Shown: positions 1 to 8,416 of the stretch, piece after piece
Layout: every line of letters begins with the position of its first letter
Position numbering within the stretch: position 1 is the stretch's first letter
Program-made: the position numbers and the translations under genes
Notes under the pieces: model-generated
Seen by the model: the letters and a program-made list of their open reading frames with translations, nothing else
Told to the model about the DNA's origin: nothing
Databases searched by the model: none
NCBI GenBank assembly: GCA_021736785.1
Contig: JAIPFF010000003.1
Span: 62,001-126,000 of the forward strand
Reading direction: 5' to 3'
Origin: Thiohalocapsa sp.
Lineage (GTDB): Bacteria; Pseudomonadota; Gammaproteobacteria; Chromatiales; Chromatiaceae
Length of the DNA: 64,000 nt

Positions 1-2
1 AC

Positions 3-299
3 ATCGAGCTTGCCATCCGGATTATCGAGGGTGTCCTGCGCGCCCACCCGCATGTGCTCGCGGACCCGGCGCCGGGCGTCTTCCTGTGGGAGTATGCGGA
101 CTCGTCGGTGAATCTGCGGGTGCAGTACTGCTTCCGCATGAACGAAGGCCCGGGCGGGCTCGTCATTCGCTCCGAGGTGCTGCTCGCCATCGGTAAACGC
201 TTCCGCGAGCGCGCGATCCGCATTCCTTACCCGCAGCGCGACATCACCATGCATGTGGAGCGGGATGATCCGCCGATGTTTGCGGAGAAGCCGGCCTAG
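3..299 (+). CDS. MscS-family mechanosensitive ion channel, C-terminal end (partial)
   Basis: Only the last ~98 residues lie in the window; the reading frame is open from the left edge to the TAG at 297-299. The fragment has the usual cytoplasmic end of MscS channels: an 'AHPHVLADPAPGV' segment, a 'DSSVNLRVQYCF' beta strand, then a helix ending in 'RFRERAIRIPYPQRDI'. The family forms heptameric inner-membrane channels that release solutes on hypo-osmotic shock. The pore and membrane helices are outside the window, so the subfamily (short MscS or long MscK-like) cannot be told. The frame runs straight into the edge, so the apparent GTG at 54 is an internal codon. Confidence 0.85.
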   Translation: MELAIRIIEGVLRAHPHVLADPAPGVFLWEYADSSVNLRVQYCFRMNEGPGGLVIRSEVLLAIGKRFRERAIRIPYPQRDITMHVERDDPPMFAEKPA

Positions 300-330
300 G
301 GAGGCGCGGAACTAGTCAGCGCTTCACGCG

Positions 331-347
331 CGGGGCAGGATGCCCCG
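331..347. terminator. Short GC hairpin between convergent genes
   Basis: A 7-bp perfect inverted repeat (cggggca / tgccccg) with a 3-nt loop lies about 30 bases past the MscS stop and before the end of the convergent solute-binding gene. There is no T-run, so termination is only a suggestion from its position. Confidence 0.25.
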
Positions 348-461
348 GCCCGGAGACGCGGCACGGACCTGTTGCGCATGGTGCAAGGGATTGAATGAAC
401 ATCTGTGCAGCGCCGATCGCCAGACCGGCCGCCGACGCGAGGCCGCGACCAACGGCCACGC

Positions 462-1256
462 TCAGTAACGGCGGATCAAGGCCGCATGCTCGCCCAGCCA
501 CTTGCGCCGGATGCGCTCGAAGACACCATTGATGTGGATATCGGCAACCGCACGATCGAACAGCCTGCGCAAGCCCTCGTTCTCCTTGCCCACCGCGACC
601 GCGTTTCCATAACCGAGCCAGCGCGGATCATCGACGGGCGGCCCGACGAGCTCGAACTCTGCACCGTAGTCTGTACCGAGAAAAGTGATCTGAAGCGTGA
701 CTTCGTCGGCTAGAACGGCGTCGATGCGCCCGACGAGCAGGTCGAGCAGCGCGCCCGGCTGGGTGCTGTAGCGAACGATCTGCGAATTCGCGGCATAATT
801 GTCCTCGAGATAGCGATCGAACGTTGTATCGCGCCACACGCCGATACGCTTTCCGGCCAGCGCCTCGGGATCGATCGCATCGAAGCTGTCCCGGCGCACC
901 ACGAAACGCGCCGCCGAACTGTAGTAGGGGCGCGTGAAGGCCACCAGCGCGCGGCGGGCGTCGGTCACCGCCACCGAAGCCACGACAACGTCGAGCCTGC
1001 GCTCGACAAGCCCGGGCAGCAACGCCGACCAATCGGTCTGCACCAGTTCGCACTCGAACTTGACGGCCTCGCACAAGGCCCGCGCGATGTCGATATCGAA
1101 GCCGACCAACTGGCCTTGCGCATCGACGAAGCTCATTGGCGGGTCCTGCCCGAACACGCCGACCCGCAGATCCGCCGCGGCCGGACTCCCGGCCAGCACC
1201 AGCACAAGCAGACCAGATGCCGTTTTACGGCGCAGGCGTGAAACGATGCGCATCAT
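462..1256 (-). CDS. Periplasmic amino-acid-type solute-binding protein (SBP_bac_3)
   Basis: 264 residues. The first ~28 residues form a signal peptide with a basic start, a Leu/Val-rich core and 'AGSPAAA' before the mature 'DLRVGVFGQDPPMSFVD'. The mature part follows the family-3 binding-protein fold throughout: 'GFDIDIARALCEAV', 'DVVVASVAVTDAR', 'FTRPYYSS', 'LAGKRIGV', and the closing 'RIRRKWLG'. Such proteins bind polar amino acids or similar small ligands for ABC importers, or act as sensors. It lies 49 bases downstream of another binding-protein gene on the same strand, and no permease or ATPase gene is in view. The ligand cannot be read from the sequence. Confidence 0.9.
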   Translation of the reverse strand: MMRIVSRLRRKTASGLLVLVLAGSPAAADLRVGVFGQDPPMSFVDAQGQLVGFDIDIARALCEAVKFECELVQTDWSALLPGLVERRLDVVVASVAVTDARRALVAFTRPYYSSAARFVVRRDSFDAIDPEALAGKRIGVWRDTTFDRYLEDNYAANSQIVRYSTQPGALLDLLVGRIDAVLADEVTLQITFLGTDYGAEFELVGPPVDDPRWLGYGNAVAVGKENEGLRRLFDRAVADIHINGVFERIRRKWLGEHAALIRRY

Positions 1257-1305
1257 GCTTTCAATAACCGTCTGCCGCTAAAGAGAGATGCAAGATCATG
1301 GCGCC

Positions 1306-2583
1306 TCAACGGGCACGGCGGTCATGGCCGAGGCGCTGCAAATCGTCGGCCAAGGCAGAGAGCGCCGTCTCCGCGTCCGCACTGCCGGCGAGGATGTCTT
1401 GGACGGTGACTTGGAACAACTCGCTGAGCGTTTCGTAGCGCGCGCCGGCAACGGTCGACGGCCGGGCCACCAGCGCTAGGTCCTCGCGATCAATCAGCGC
1501 CAAGTAAGGGTGCAGTTCGCGCAGGGCCGGCTCGGCAGCCAGCGCCGGGCGCGAGGGGATATAGCCGCCTCGCAGGGCACGCTCGCGCTGGATCTCGCTG
1601 CCGGTCAGATAGCGCACCAAATCCGCCGCCAGTTCCGGGTGCTCGGAGTGCTTCGAGACGGCGAGCTGCCAGCCGCCCAGCGTCGCGGGGTGGACGCCCC
1701 GGACGCCGCCCTTCGGCAGCAGCGCCACGCCGACCTTGCCGCGCACGGATGAGTCGTCGGCGCTCAGCTCGGCCCACGCATAGGGCCAGTTACGCATGAA
1801 GGCCGCATTGCCGGCGGCAAACTGCTGCAGCGATTCGCGCTCGGTCTGGGTCAGTACCGCGCTCGGAGAAATAATGTCGATCCAGTCGCCGGCCCGCTGC
1901 AGAGCGAACCGGGCATGCGGATTATCGACGCTGACCCGCCCATCGGGCTCGACGACACTGCCGCCGCCCCAGCTGGCAAGCCATTCCATGGCATTGCAGG
2001 TCAGCCCCTCGTAGCGCCAGCCCTGCCAGACGAAGCCCCAGAAACGGCTATCGCCGTTGGCGCGCTTGCCGTCTTGGATAATGACGGCCGCGTCGGCAAG
2101 CTGACGCCACGTACGCGGCACGTCGAGGCCCGCGGCCTCGAGTAGATCGCGGCGGTAGAACAGCAGGCCCAGATCCATGAACCAGGGCAGCGCGACCAGG
2201 CGCCCGTGAATGCTGTTGTTGGCGATCAGCGAGGGGAAAAAAGCCTGCTCCTCCTGCTGCTCCAGATAGGGGCGCAGATCGATCAGGTGCGCCGCCAGCA
2301 TGCCGGGCCAGACGATATCGATCTCCAAAACATCGAGCCGCCGGGCTTCCACCGCGAGCAATTCCCGATAGACCGCCAGGCGCTCCTCGGCCAGGGCGGG
2401 GGCGGCCAGGACACGAACCTCGTGCCCCCGTGCCTCGGCCCAGCGCTCCGACGCCTCGCGGCAGAGGGCGTGCTCCGCCGGAAACCGCCCGCACGAGATA
2501 GTGAGTCGCTCGGCGAGTGCGGCGCCGGCGGTACCCGACAACAAAACCGCAAGAAACAGCGAAGACAGGAGTTTTGTGTTCAT
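1306..2583 (-). CDS. Extracellular solute-binding protein, sugar type (SBP_bac_1)
   Basis: I place the start at 2583 because it opens directly on a signal peptide ('MNTKLLSSLFLAVLLSGTAG'); the frame stays open to 2613 but that adds ten non-signal residues. The product is 425 residues. The mature protein has family-1 binding-protein features: 'DIVWPGMLAAHLIDL', 'ALPWFMDLGLLFYR', 'PRTWRQLADAA', 'GFVWQG' and 'AAFMRNWPYAW', as in maltose- and trehalose/maltose-binding proteins. It would capture an oligosaccharide or related solute in the periplasm. Its MalF/MalG-type permeases and MalK-type ATPase are not in the window. The ligand is unknown. Confidence 0.9.
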   Translation of the reverse strand: MNTKLLSSLFLAVLLSGTAGAALAERLTISCGRFPAEHALCREASERWAEARGHEVRVLAAPALAEERLAVYRELLAVEARRLDVLEIDIVWPGMLAAHLIDLRPYLEQQEEQAFFPSLIANNSIHGRLVALPWFMDLGLLFYRRDLLEAAGLDVPRTWRQLADAAVIIQDGKRANGDSRFWGFVWQGWRYEGLTCNAMEWLASWGGGSVVEPDGRVSVDNPHARFALQRAGDWIDIISPSAVLTQTERESLQQFAAGNAAFMRNWPYAWAELSADDSSVRGKVGVALLPKGGVRGVHPATLGGWQLAVSKHSEHPELAADLVRYLTGSEIQRERALRGGYIPSRPALAAEPALRELHPYLALIDREDLALVARPSTVAGARYETLSELFQVTVQDILAGSADAETALSALADDLQRLGHDRRAR

Positions 2584-2954
2584 AAAGATCGCGGCGTTGG
2601 CTGCGTGCCGCACAGGCTGCCCGGCAAGGGGGTTGCGGGCGCGGCGGCTGCCATGGGTCGGACCACGACACCGGCGGAGCGCACGCTATCGGCGCAGGAA
2701 GGTTACGTAGATCGGCCGCGTAAGTCGAGCCGGGAACCCGCCGGCGCGAGCACGCCCGGCGAGGCACGACGCCTCCGCGAGGCCTAGCGCGTGCCGCCGA
2801 TAAAGCCGGAGCGGCAACGGCGGACCGCCGACGCCGGACCGCGAACCCGACCCGCGTCCTCACCTTCGGCTCAGGCGAGCTCAACTCGGGCGGGCGCGCA
2901 CGGCAGACCACGGAGGCCGCTTGCGTTGCGCCGGCACGGGTCCATTTGCAAAAA
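2584..2954. other. Divergent intergenic region, no gene seen
   Basis: About 370 bases separate the minus-strand solute-binding gene and the plus-strand membrane protein, so promoters for both should lie here. The stretch is GC-rich. I see no convincing -35/-10 pair, hairpin or plausible small gene. Confidence 0.5.
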
Positions 2955-3677
2955 ATGACGACGGCAAATGCGTTTCAGCTGTTCGGTTCGCCCCATCTCG
3001 CGGCGCTGGCCTCGATCGCCGCCGTTGCGCTGCTGTTGCCCATGGCGGTACGCAGCCGGGCACCGCATGCGGCTTCGGCGGTGGGTGCGGCTTTGGCCGT
3101 CGCGCTGCTGGCGCAGGAAGCCGCGCACGTTGCCTTTGTATTGGCTACCCAAGGGCCGAGCGTGCAGTTGCTGCCGCTGCACCTGTGCACCCTCGCCGTC
3201 TATCTGAGCGCCTGGATGCTGGTGACGCGCTCGCCGCGCGTCTACGAGATCGTCTACTTCTGGGGGCTCGGCGGCACCACCCAGGCACTGGCGACACCGG
3301 ACCTGGCGCGCGGATTCCCGGCGCCGGAGTTCCTGCTGTTCTTTGCGGGCCACGGTCTGGTCATCGTCGGCATAGTCTACGGCGCACTTGTTTACCGGCT
3401 GCGCCCCTCTCCCGCATCCATTCTGCGTGTCGCACTGATCACCCTGGCGCTTGCGACCGGGATTTTGGCGGTGAACGTGGTCTTGGGCACCAATTTCCTT
3501 TACCTGATGCAGAAGCCGGCGGAAGCCTCGCTGATGGACTGGCTGGGACCCTGGCCCTGGTATTGGCTGCCGCTGATCGGTTTGGCGCTGTTGTCGTTCC
3601 TGATCCTCTACGCCCCGTACTTCATTGCGGACACCGTTCGGTCACGCCGGCATCGACACCCTCGCGGCGGCGATTGA
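2955..3677 (+). CDS. YwaF/TMEM164-type integral membrane protein (TIGR02206-like)
   Basis: 240 residues from the ATG at 2955; a TTG nine bases earlier is possible but less likely. About six to seven hydrophobic segments cover most of the chain. Features matching the YwaF (TIGR02206) group are 'LFGSPHLAAL' at the start, 'LLPLHLCTLAVYLSAW', 'YFWGLGGTTQALATPDL', and 'NFLYLMQKP' before the last helices. The conserved His in 'LPLHLC' recalls the acyltransferase-like site proposed for eukaryotic TMEM164; this is a family-level analogy. The role in bacteria is not established. The C-terminus is Arg/His-rich and presumably cytoplasmic. Confidence 0.75.
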   Translation: MTTANAFQLFGSPHLAALASIAAVALLLPMAVRSRAPHAASAVGAALAVALLAQEAAHVAFVLATQGPSVQLLPLHLCTLAVYLSAWMLVTRSPRVYEIVYFWGLGGTTQALATPDLARGFPAPEFLLFFAGHGLVIVGIVYGALVYRLRPSPASILRVALITLALATGILAVNVVLGTNFLYLMQKPAEASLMDWLGPWPWYWLPLIGLALLSFLILYAPYFIADTVRSRRHRHPRGGD

Positions 3678-4026
3678 CCTGTTCGCGATCCGCGCGCCCG
3701 GCGCCGAGCCCCGGGCATTGAGCAGGACCCGGGCCATCTCTGCCCGCGCCGCGTCCGATCGCGCCGCCCGGAAAGGGCGAAAGCAACCATCGCGCGGTGC
3801 ATCTCCACCGCCATTGTCGCCGCGAGCCGCCTTGCGCCCGGACGGGGCCGCTCCTCGCCATACCCGCCGATTGGCCCGGAGCTTGCCGGCTACCGGATAC
3901 CGAACATCGAAACGGGGGCGATTCATGCAGCGACGGGAATTTCTCGGACAGGTGCAGCGGCGCCGTGACCCATCGTCCCCGTCGCCCGCCTACACAACCG
4001 AAACGTCCGATGACCGGAGGCACGGG
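3678..4026 (+). other. Intergenic region upstream of the hibernation/cold-shock fusion
   Basis: About 350 bases. The downstream gene's frame stays open backwards to 3625, but that extension is Arg/Pro-rich, lacks family similarity and has no ribosome-binding site. The only clear element is a 'ccggagg' ribosome-binding site at 4014-4020, which sets the start at 4027. Confidence 0.5.
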
Positions 4027-4656
4027 ATGCAGACACCGCTAGAGCTCAACTATCACGATTTGCCGCGCTCGCCATGGAGCGAAGAGCTCATCCGCGACCG
4101 CGTTGCCCGCTTGGAGCGCTACCGCGACGACATTGTCTCCTGCACGGTCATCGTCTCCAGGCCGCACAAACATCAGCACAAGGGCAGCCCCTATCGCGTC
4201 GGCATCGAAGTGCGCTTACCCCGAAACCGCCGCCTGATGGTCAGCGAAGAGCCCGCCGTGGTGGAACAGGAATCGAACCTGCGTACGGTGATCACCGACG
4301 CCTTCTCGGCCATGGAGCGACGCCTCGAGTCCGCCGGCGAGGAACGCCGGCGCGACGCGCTGACGCCGTCGACGGAGGAGCCGCGCGGGCTGGTGGTCCG
4401 ACTCTTTCCCGATGAAGGCTACGGTTTTCTGCGCAGTCTCGACGGCGAGGAGCACTATTTTCACCGCAACAGCGTGCTGCACGATGACTTCGAGCGGCTC
4501 GCGGTCGGCACCGAAGTGCGCTTCGCGCCCGAGGCCGGCGAGGCCGGACCCCAGGCCAGCAGCGTTCAGATCGTCAACAAGCCGGGGGTGCGCGAGAGCG
4601 ACGAAACCCGCGACCGCGAGGATGTGCCGGAGGGTTGGCGCAACAGCGGACAGTAA
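4027..4656 (+). CDS. HPF/RaiA-family ribosome-associated domain fused to a cold-shock domain
   Basis: 209 residues, with the start fixed by a Shine-Dalgarno sequence six bases upstream. Residues ~1-105 look like a hibernation-factor/RaiA domain ('MQTPLELNYHDLPRS', 'RLERYRDDIVSCTVIV', 'YRVGIEVRLP', then a helix with 'TVITDAFSAMERRLE'). Residues ~118-185 form a cold-shock OB fold with RNP1-like 'DEGYGFL' and RNP2-like 'EHYFHRNSV', followed by 'GTEVRFAPEAGEAGPQASSV'. HPF/RaiA proteins dock on the 30S subunit and silence ribosomes in stationary phase or stress; cold-shock domains bind single-stranded nucleic acid. The fusion probably acts on ribosomes or rRNA under stress, which is inference. The last ~25 residues are charged and probably disordered. 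Confidence 0.8.
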   Translation: MQTPLELNYHDLPRSPWSEELIRDRVARLERYRDDIVSCTVIVSRPHKHQHKGSPYRVGIEVRLPRNRRLMVSEEPAVVEQESNLRTVITDAFSAMERRLESAGEERRRDALTPSTEEPRGLVVRLFPDEGYGFLRSLDGEEHYFHRNSVLHDDFERLAVGTEVRFAPEAGEAGPQASSVQIVNKPGVRESDETRDREDVPEGWRNSGQ

Positions 4657-4684
4657 CCCTCGCTGCCGAGCGCCGTGCTAGCCG

Positions 4685-5548
4685 TCAAGAGCGGCCGAAA
4701 CAGTCGGCCAGCCCGTCCGACAAAGTCGGGAAGCGCAGCGTCACGCCGAGCTCGTCGAGCAGCTTGCGATTGCTGAGACGGCGGGATTCCCGCAGGTAGG
4801 ACAGCATCCCGGCGGAGACCTTGCCGGGGGCCGCGGCGAGTGCGATCTGCGGCGGGCGCGGCAGGCCGGCGGCATCGGCAACGCGGCAGAAATAGTCGCT
4901 CATGCTGCTGGGATTGCCGTCGCACACATTGTAGACGGCGCCGTCGGGCGCCCGCTCCATGGCCGACAGGCACACCGCGGCCAAATCCTGCGCGTGGATT
5001 CGGTTCGACCACGGCGCCTCGTCGACGGCGACGATCGGCTGAGCGCTGCGAATGCGCTCGAGCGGCAGCCGGTCGCAGGCATAAATGCCGGCGACGCGCA
5101 AAATCACCAACTCGGCGCCCGAGGCGCGTTGCCATTCCCGCAGGCGCTGCTCCGCATCCCAGCGCCGCATCGCCCGCTCGGCGGTGGGCCGTGCCGGCCA
5201 AGTTTCGTCCACCCAGGCGCCTTCGCAATCACCGTAGATGCCGGTGGTGCCGATGTACACCAGCCGCCGCGGATGTCCGTATTGCTCGAACGCGGAGATC
5301 AGCCGCGCGGTCAGCGTGTCTTCGAGGCCCGAGGAGGGCGGCGGCGCGAAATGAAACAGATCCCGGCCGGCGCAGTCGAGCGCGTCGAGCGCGTCCCGCT
5401 CCAGGTCGAGGACCAGCGGTTGCGCGCCGCGCGCGCGCGCCGCTTCGGCGCTGGCGGCGCTGCGGACAACGCCGACCGCGGGCTTGCCGCGCGAGGCGCT
5501 CTCGCTCGCCACCAGTCTGCCCAGGTAGCCGCAGCCGATGATGATCAT
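4685..5548 (-). CDS. NAD(P)-dependent SDR-type epimerase/reductase (YeeZ-like)
   Basis: 287 residues of extended short-chain dehydrogenase type. A Rossmann glycine motif lies at the very start ('MIIIGCGYLGRLVA'). It is followed by 'RRLVYIGTTGIYGD', 'DETWPARPTAERAMRRWDAEQ', 'LVILRVAGIYA', a 'NRIHAQDLAAVCLSAME' segment and 'GAVYNVCDGNPSSMSDYF'. The usual Tyr-x-x-x-Lys is not evident: the position after 'ERAMRRW' lacks it, as in the YeeZ branch. The substrate is unknown; the 'NVCDG' end resembles nucleoside-sugar epimerase-like proteins. It converges with the preceding gene over only 28 bases. Confidence 0.8.
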   Translation of the reverse strand: MIIIGCGYLGRLVASESASRGKPAVGVVRSAASAEAARARGAQPLVLDLERDALDALDCAGRDLFHFAPPPSSGLEDTLTARLISAFEQYGHPRRLVYIGTTGIYGDCEGAWVDETWPARPTAERAMRRWDAEQRLREWQRASGAELVILRVAGIYACDRLPLERIRSAQPIVAVDEAPWSNRIHAQDLAAVCLSAMERAPDGAVYNVCDGNPSSMSDYFCRVADAAGLPRPPQIALAAAPGKVSAGMLSYLRESRRLSNRKLLDELGVTLRFPTLSDGLADCFGRS

Positions 5549-5734
5549 GAAACTATCCCCCGTTGCTGGTAGCGCATGCCGCGGCCGCCCGGCGCCTTGG
5601 CGGCGCCGCGCTTCGATCTCTCGGCCCGGTTGTAGTCGGCGCCCGTGTCGTCACATGGTAAGGTCATGCCGCGATCGCGCAAGCGACCGGCGAGCACGCA
5701 ACCCATACCCGCAGAGCAGACCACCTGGATAGTC

Positions 5735-6754
5735 ATGAGTTTCAAGATCCGAACGGAGCCGGCCGGAAAGTCTTTCACCGTCGAGGCCGGAGAGACCGTG
5801 CTCGGCGCGGCCCTGCGCCAGGGCATCGGCCTCCCCTACGGCTGCCGTGACGGCAAGTGCGGCAGCTGCACCGCCGAGCTGCTGGCGGGCACCGTGGCCT
5901 ATCCCGACGGAAAGACGCAGGCCCTGGAGGGCCAGCCGGAAACCGCCTGCCTCACCTGTCAGGCGGTGCCCGAAACGGACCTGGTGCTGGGCGTCGCCGA
6001 GGTCGAGCGTGCGGCGGAAATCGAAGTGCGCACCCTGCCCTGCCGGGTCGCCGAGAAAACCGTTCTCAACCATGACGTGATTCGCCTGCGCCTGAAATTG
6101 CCCGAGGGCCAGCGGCTGCAGTTCTTCGCCGGCCAATATATGGAGTTCCTGCTGCGCGACGGGCGGCGGCGGGCGTTCTCCATCGCCAACGCCCCGCACG
6201 ACGATGCGCTGATGGAACTGCACCTGCGCCGCGTCCCGGGCGGAGAGTTCACCGATTACGTGTTCGACGAGATGCCCGAGCGCAGCATTCTGCGGGTGCA
6301 CGGTCCCCTGGGGACGTTCGTGCTGCGCGAGGCATCCGAACGGCCGATGATCTTCATCGGCGGCGGAACCGGCTTTGCGCCCATCAAGGGCCTGTTGGAG
6401 CACGCCTTCCACGTCGGCATCGAGCGGCCGATGACCCTGTACTGGGGCGTGCGCTCGCGCCGCGACCTGTATCTGCCGGAGCTGCCGGAGCGCTGGGCGC
6501 GCGAGCATCCCGGTTTTCGCTATGTGCCGGTGCTCTCGGAGCCCGATGCGGACTGGTCGGGGCGCACCGGCTATGTCCACGAAGCCGTGCTCGAAGACCA
6601 CCCGGACGTTGCCGACTACGACGTCTACGTCAGCGGCCCGCCGGTCATGGTGGAGGCCGCCCGCAGCGCCTTCGAGGCACGCGGCCTCGGCATGGATCAC
6701 ATCTTCTCGGATGCCTTCGAATACGCGGCGGACAGCCCTCGCAAAGGCACTTGA
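5735..6754 (+). CDS. 2Fe-2S ferredoxin/FAD/NAD(P) reductase (CDP-6-deoxy-delta-3,4-glucoseen reductase-like)
   Basis: 339 residues from the ATG at 5735; a longer open frame upstream lacks domain sequence. Residues ~1-90 form a plant-type ferredoxin with the cluster motif 'CRDGKCGSC' and the fourth Cys in 'ETACLTC'. Residues ~100-195 are an FAD domain with 'RRAFSIANAP' (R-x-F-S-x-A). Residues ~200-335 are an NAD(P) domain with 'MIFIGGGTGFAPIKGLLEH', 'YWGVRSRRDLYLPEL' and 'YVSGPPVMVEAARSAF'. Proteins of this build pass electrons from NAD(P)H to an oxygenase, dehydratase or flavoprotein partner. The AscD-type name is the usual family label; no deoxysugar genes are nearby, so the partner is unknown. 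Confidence 0.85.
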   Translation: MSFKIRTEPAGKSFTVEAGETVLGAALRQGIGLPYGCRDGKCGSCTAELLAGTVAYPDGKTQALEGQPETACLTCQAVPETDLVLGVAEVERAAEIEVRTLPCRVAEKTVLNHDVIRLRLKLPEGQRLQFFAGQYMEFLLRDGRRRAFSIANAPHDDALMELHLRRVPGGEFTDYVFDEMPERSILRVHGPLGTFVLREASERPMIFIGGGTGFAPIKGLLEHAFHVGIERPMTLYWGVRSRRDLYLPELPERWAREHPGFRYVPVLSEPDADWSGRTGYVHEAVLEDHPDVADYDVYVSGPPVMVEAARSAFEARGLGMDHIFSDAFEYAADSPRKGT

Positions 6755-6776
6755 GAGACGGCGACCGATAGGGACC

Positions 6777-6828
6777 GAGCAGCCGGCCGCGAACGCCCGG
6801 ATAGGGAAACAGCCGCGGCCGGCTGCTC
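6777..6828. terminator. 15-bp perfect inverted repeat between convergent genes
   Basis: The arms gagcagccggccgcg (6777-6791) and cgcggccggctgctc (6814-6828) are exact reverse complements around a 22-nt loop. It lies 22 bases past the reductase stop and 14 bases before the end of the minus-strand hemX-like gene. This suits a bidirectional transcription terminator, although no T-run follows on either strand. Confidence 0.5.
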
Positions 6829-6842
6829 GCCCGCGCGGTGCT

Positions 6843-7637
6843 TCAGCGCTGGCGCCGATCCGCCGGCGCAACCGGCCCAGACGTGCTCTGCCCAGACCCG
6901 CTCTGCTCGAACCCGCTCTGGCCGAAGCCGCCCGGCGGGCCGGCAGGGCGCAGCGCGGCACGCACCGCATCCAGTCCGCCGGCCAACTCGGCGAAGCCGC
7001 GGTCCCGCGGGCCGTAGAGCACGACAAGCAGCCGCTGCGCCGCCGCCGCGGCGGTGTCGAGCAGGAACGGATCGCGCAACATCACCGCGGTCTCCGCCAC
7101 CTGAAGCTGGCCGCGCAGCAGCCGATTGGGAATGACGCGCGACTCCCCGGGGCGCGAGCCCGACTGCGCGAGCGCGCGCGGCGGGCGCACGCTCGGCAGC
7201 CGCCCGGATTCGCGCACCAGCATCTCGACCCGCGCCCCCAATCGCGGCCAGTCGTAGGCAATGTCGGCTTCGACGCCGGCGCCGCGCGCCCCGGGCGGCG
7301 CCCCGTAGACGCCTTGCCGCGATGCAGCGGCAGGCGGCCGCGCGGCGGAGGCCGCTTTGCCGGCGCCGGGTGCCGTCGTCTGCGACTGTCGACGCTCGGA
7401 CTCGGCACGGCGCGCCTGTAGCGCGGCTTGGGCCTCGCGCACCTGCCGAGTCAGCAATTGCTGACGCTCGCGGGCGTCGTCGACGGATTCGCGCATCTGC
7501 GCGAGCCTGCTCTCGAGACCGCTCCAGTAGAGATGCGCGATGGCGACCCCGGCCAGCGCGAGCAGCGAGAGCAAGATGCCGATCAGGAGCGCGGAGCGCG
7601 GCAGGCCGCCGCGCGCCCGCGGCGCCCGCGCCGTCAT
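6843..7637 (-). CDS. hemX: HemX-like membrane-anchored protein
   Basis: 264 residues. The ATG at 7637 shares one base with the hemD stop (TGATG), fixing the start. One membrane helix at ~14-35 ('ALLIGILLSLLALAGVAIAHLY') is followed by a coiled coil with 'SRLAQMRESVDDARERQQLL', an Ala/Pro linker, then an alpha-helical domain with 'LRGQLQVAETAVMLRDPFLLDTA', as in HemX proteins. It is shorter than E. coli HemX (about 390 residues) and ends in an odd repeat-like 'GFGQSGFEQSGSGQSTSG' tail. HemX has no demonstrated enzyme activity despite a methyltransferase label in databases. The usual hemY partner is not downstream. Confidence 0.7.
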   Translation of the reverse strand: MTARAPRARGGLPRSALLIGILLSLLALAGVAIAHLYWSGLESRLAQMRESVDDARERQQLLTRQVREAQAALQARRAESERRQSQTTAPGAGKAASAARPPAAASRQGVYGAPPGARGAGVEADIAYDWPRLGARVEMLVRESGRLPSVRPPRALAQSGSRPGESRVIPNRLLRGQLQVAETAVMLRDPFLLDTAAAAAQRLLVVLYGPRDRGFAELAGGLDAVRAALRPAGPPGGFGQSGFEQSGSGQSTSGPVAPADRRQR

Positions 7638-8416
7638 CAGCGTGCCTCGGCGGCGGCCATGGACAGGCGGCAGACCGCATCGCAGAGTCCGGCGTCGCTG
7701 GCCTCGGCGGCCACGGCGACGACACGAAAGCCATTCTCCATCGCCGATGCCGCGTTGCGCTCGCTGAGCACGGCCAGCGGCAGTCCGCGCAGCCAGGGAT
7801 GGGCGCTCGACGGAATCAACGCCAGCAGATTGGCCAGCACCTCGTCGCTGGAGGCGGTGACATACCCGAGCGACTGCTGCCACTGCGGAATCAGCACGCC
7901 GGCATCGATCTGCGGCAGCGCACGCCGATAGACCTCGGCGAAGGCGACCTCGGCGCCGCGCTCGGTCAAGGTGTCGCCGAGCATCGCCCGGCCGCCTTCA
8001 CCGCGCACGATCAAAACCCTGCGGCCAGCGACGTCGGTCAGCGCCGGCAACGCCAGCAACGACTCGCTGTCGAAGCCCGACGGCGGGACCAACTGCGGCG
8101 CGATGCCGGATTGCTCCATGCAGGCGGCCGTTGCGCGCCCGACCGCGCCGAGCCGCGCAAGGCGCAGCGCCGACGCGTCGCCGGCCAGCGCCAGCGCCTG
8201 GTCGACCGCGTTGCGGCTGACGAAAAGGACGATATCCCAGGACTCGGAAAGCAGCGCCCGCGCCCGCTCGCTGTCGCCGGCGGGTTGAATCTCGACCGTC
8301 GGAAACGAGATCGGCCGCCCGCCCGCGGCCTCGATCAGCCGGCAGAGCCCGTCGGCCTGGGCCGCCGGACGGGTCACGAGTACGCCGCGACCCTCGAGCC
8401 TGCAGTAACTGCTCAT
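7637..8416 (-). CDS. hemD: Uroporphyrinogen-III synthase
   Basis: 259 residues. The ATG at 8416 overlaps the hemC stop by four bases (ATGA), typical of translational coupling. The protein has the two-lobed HemD layout: '[25 protein letters not shown]' at the start, '[15 protein letters not shown]', '[16 protein letters not shown]', '[22 protein letters not shown]', '[12 protein letters not shown]' and '[14 protein letters not shown]'. HemD closes hydroxymethylbilane with inversion of ring D to give uroporphyrinogen III, the common precursor of heme, siroheme and cobalamin. It lies between hemC and hemX in one minus-strand unit. Confidence 0.92.
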   Translation of the reverse strand: MSSYCRLEGRGVLVTRPAAQADGLCRLIEAAGGRPISFPTVEIQPAGDSERARALLSESWDIVLFVSRNAVDQALALAGDASALRLARLGAVGRATAACMEQSGIAPQLVPPSGFDSESLLALPALTDVAGRRVLIVRGEGGRAMLGDTLTERGAEVAFAEVYRRALPQIDAGVLIPQWQQSLGYVTASSDEVLANLLALIPSSAHPWLRGLPLAVLSERNAASAMENGFRVVAVAAEASDAGLCDAVCRLSMAAAEAR

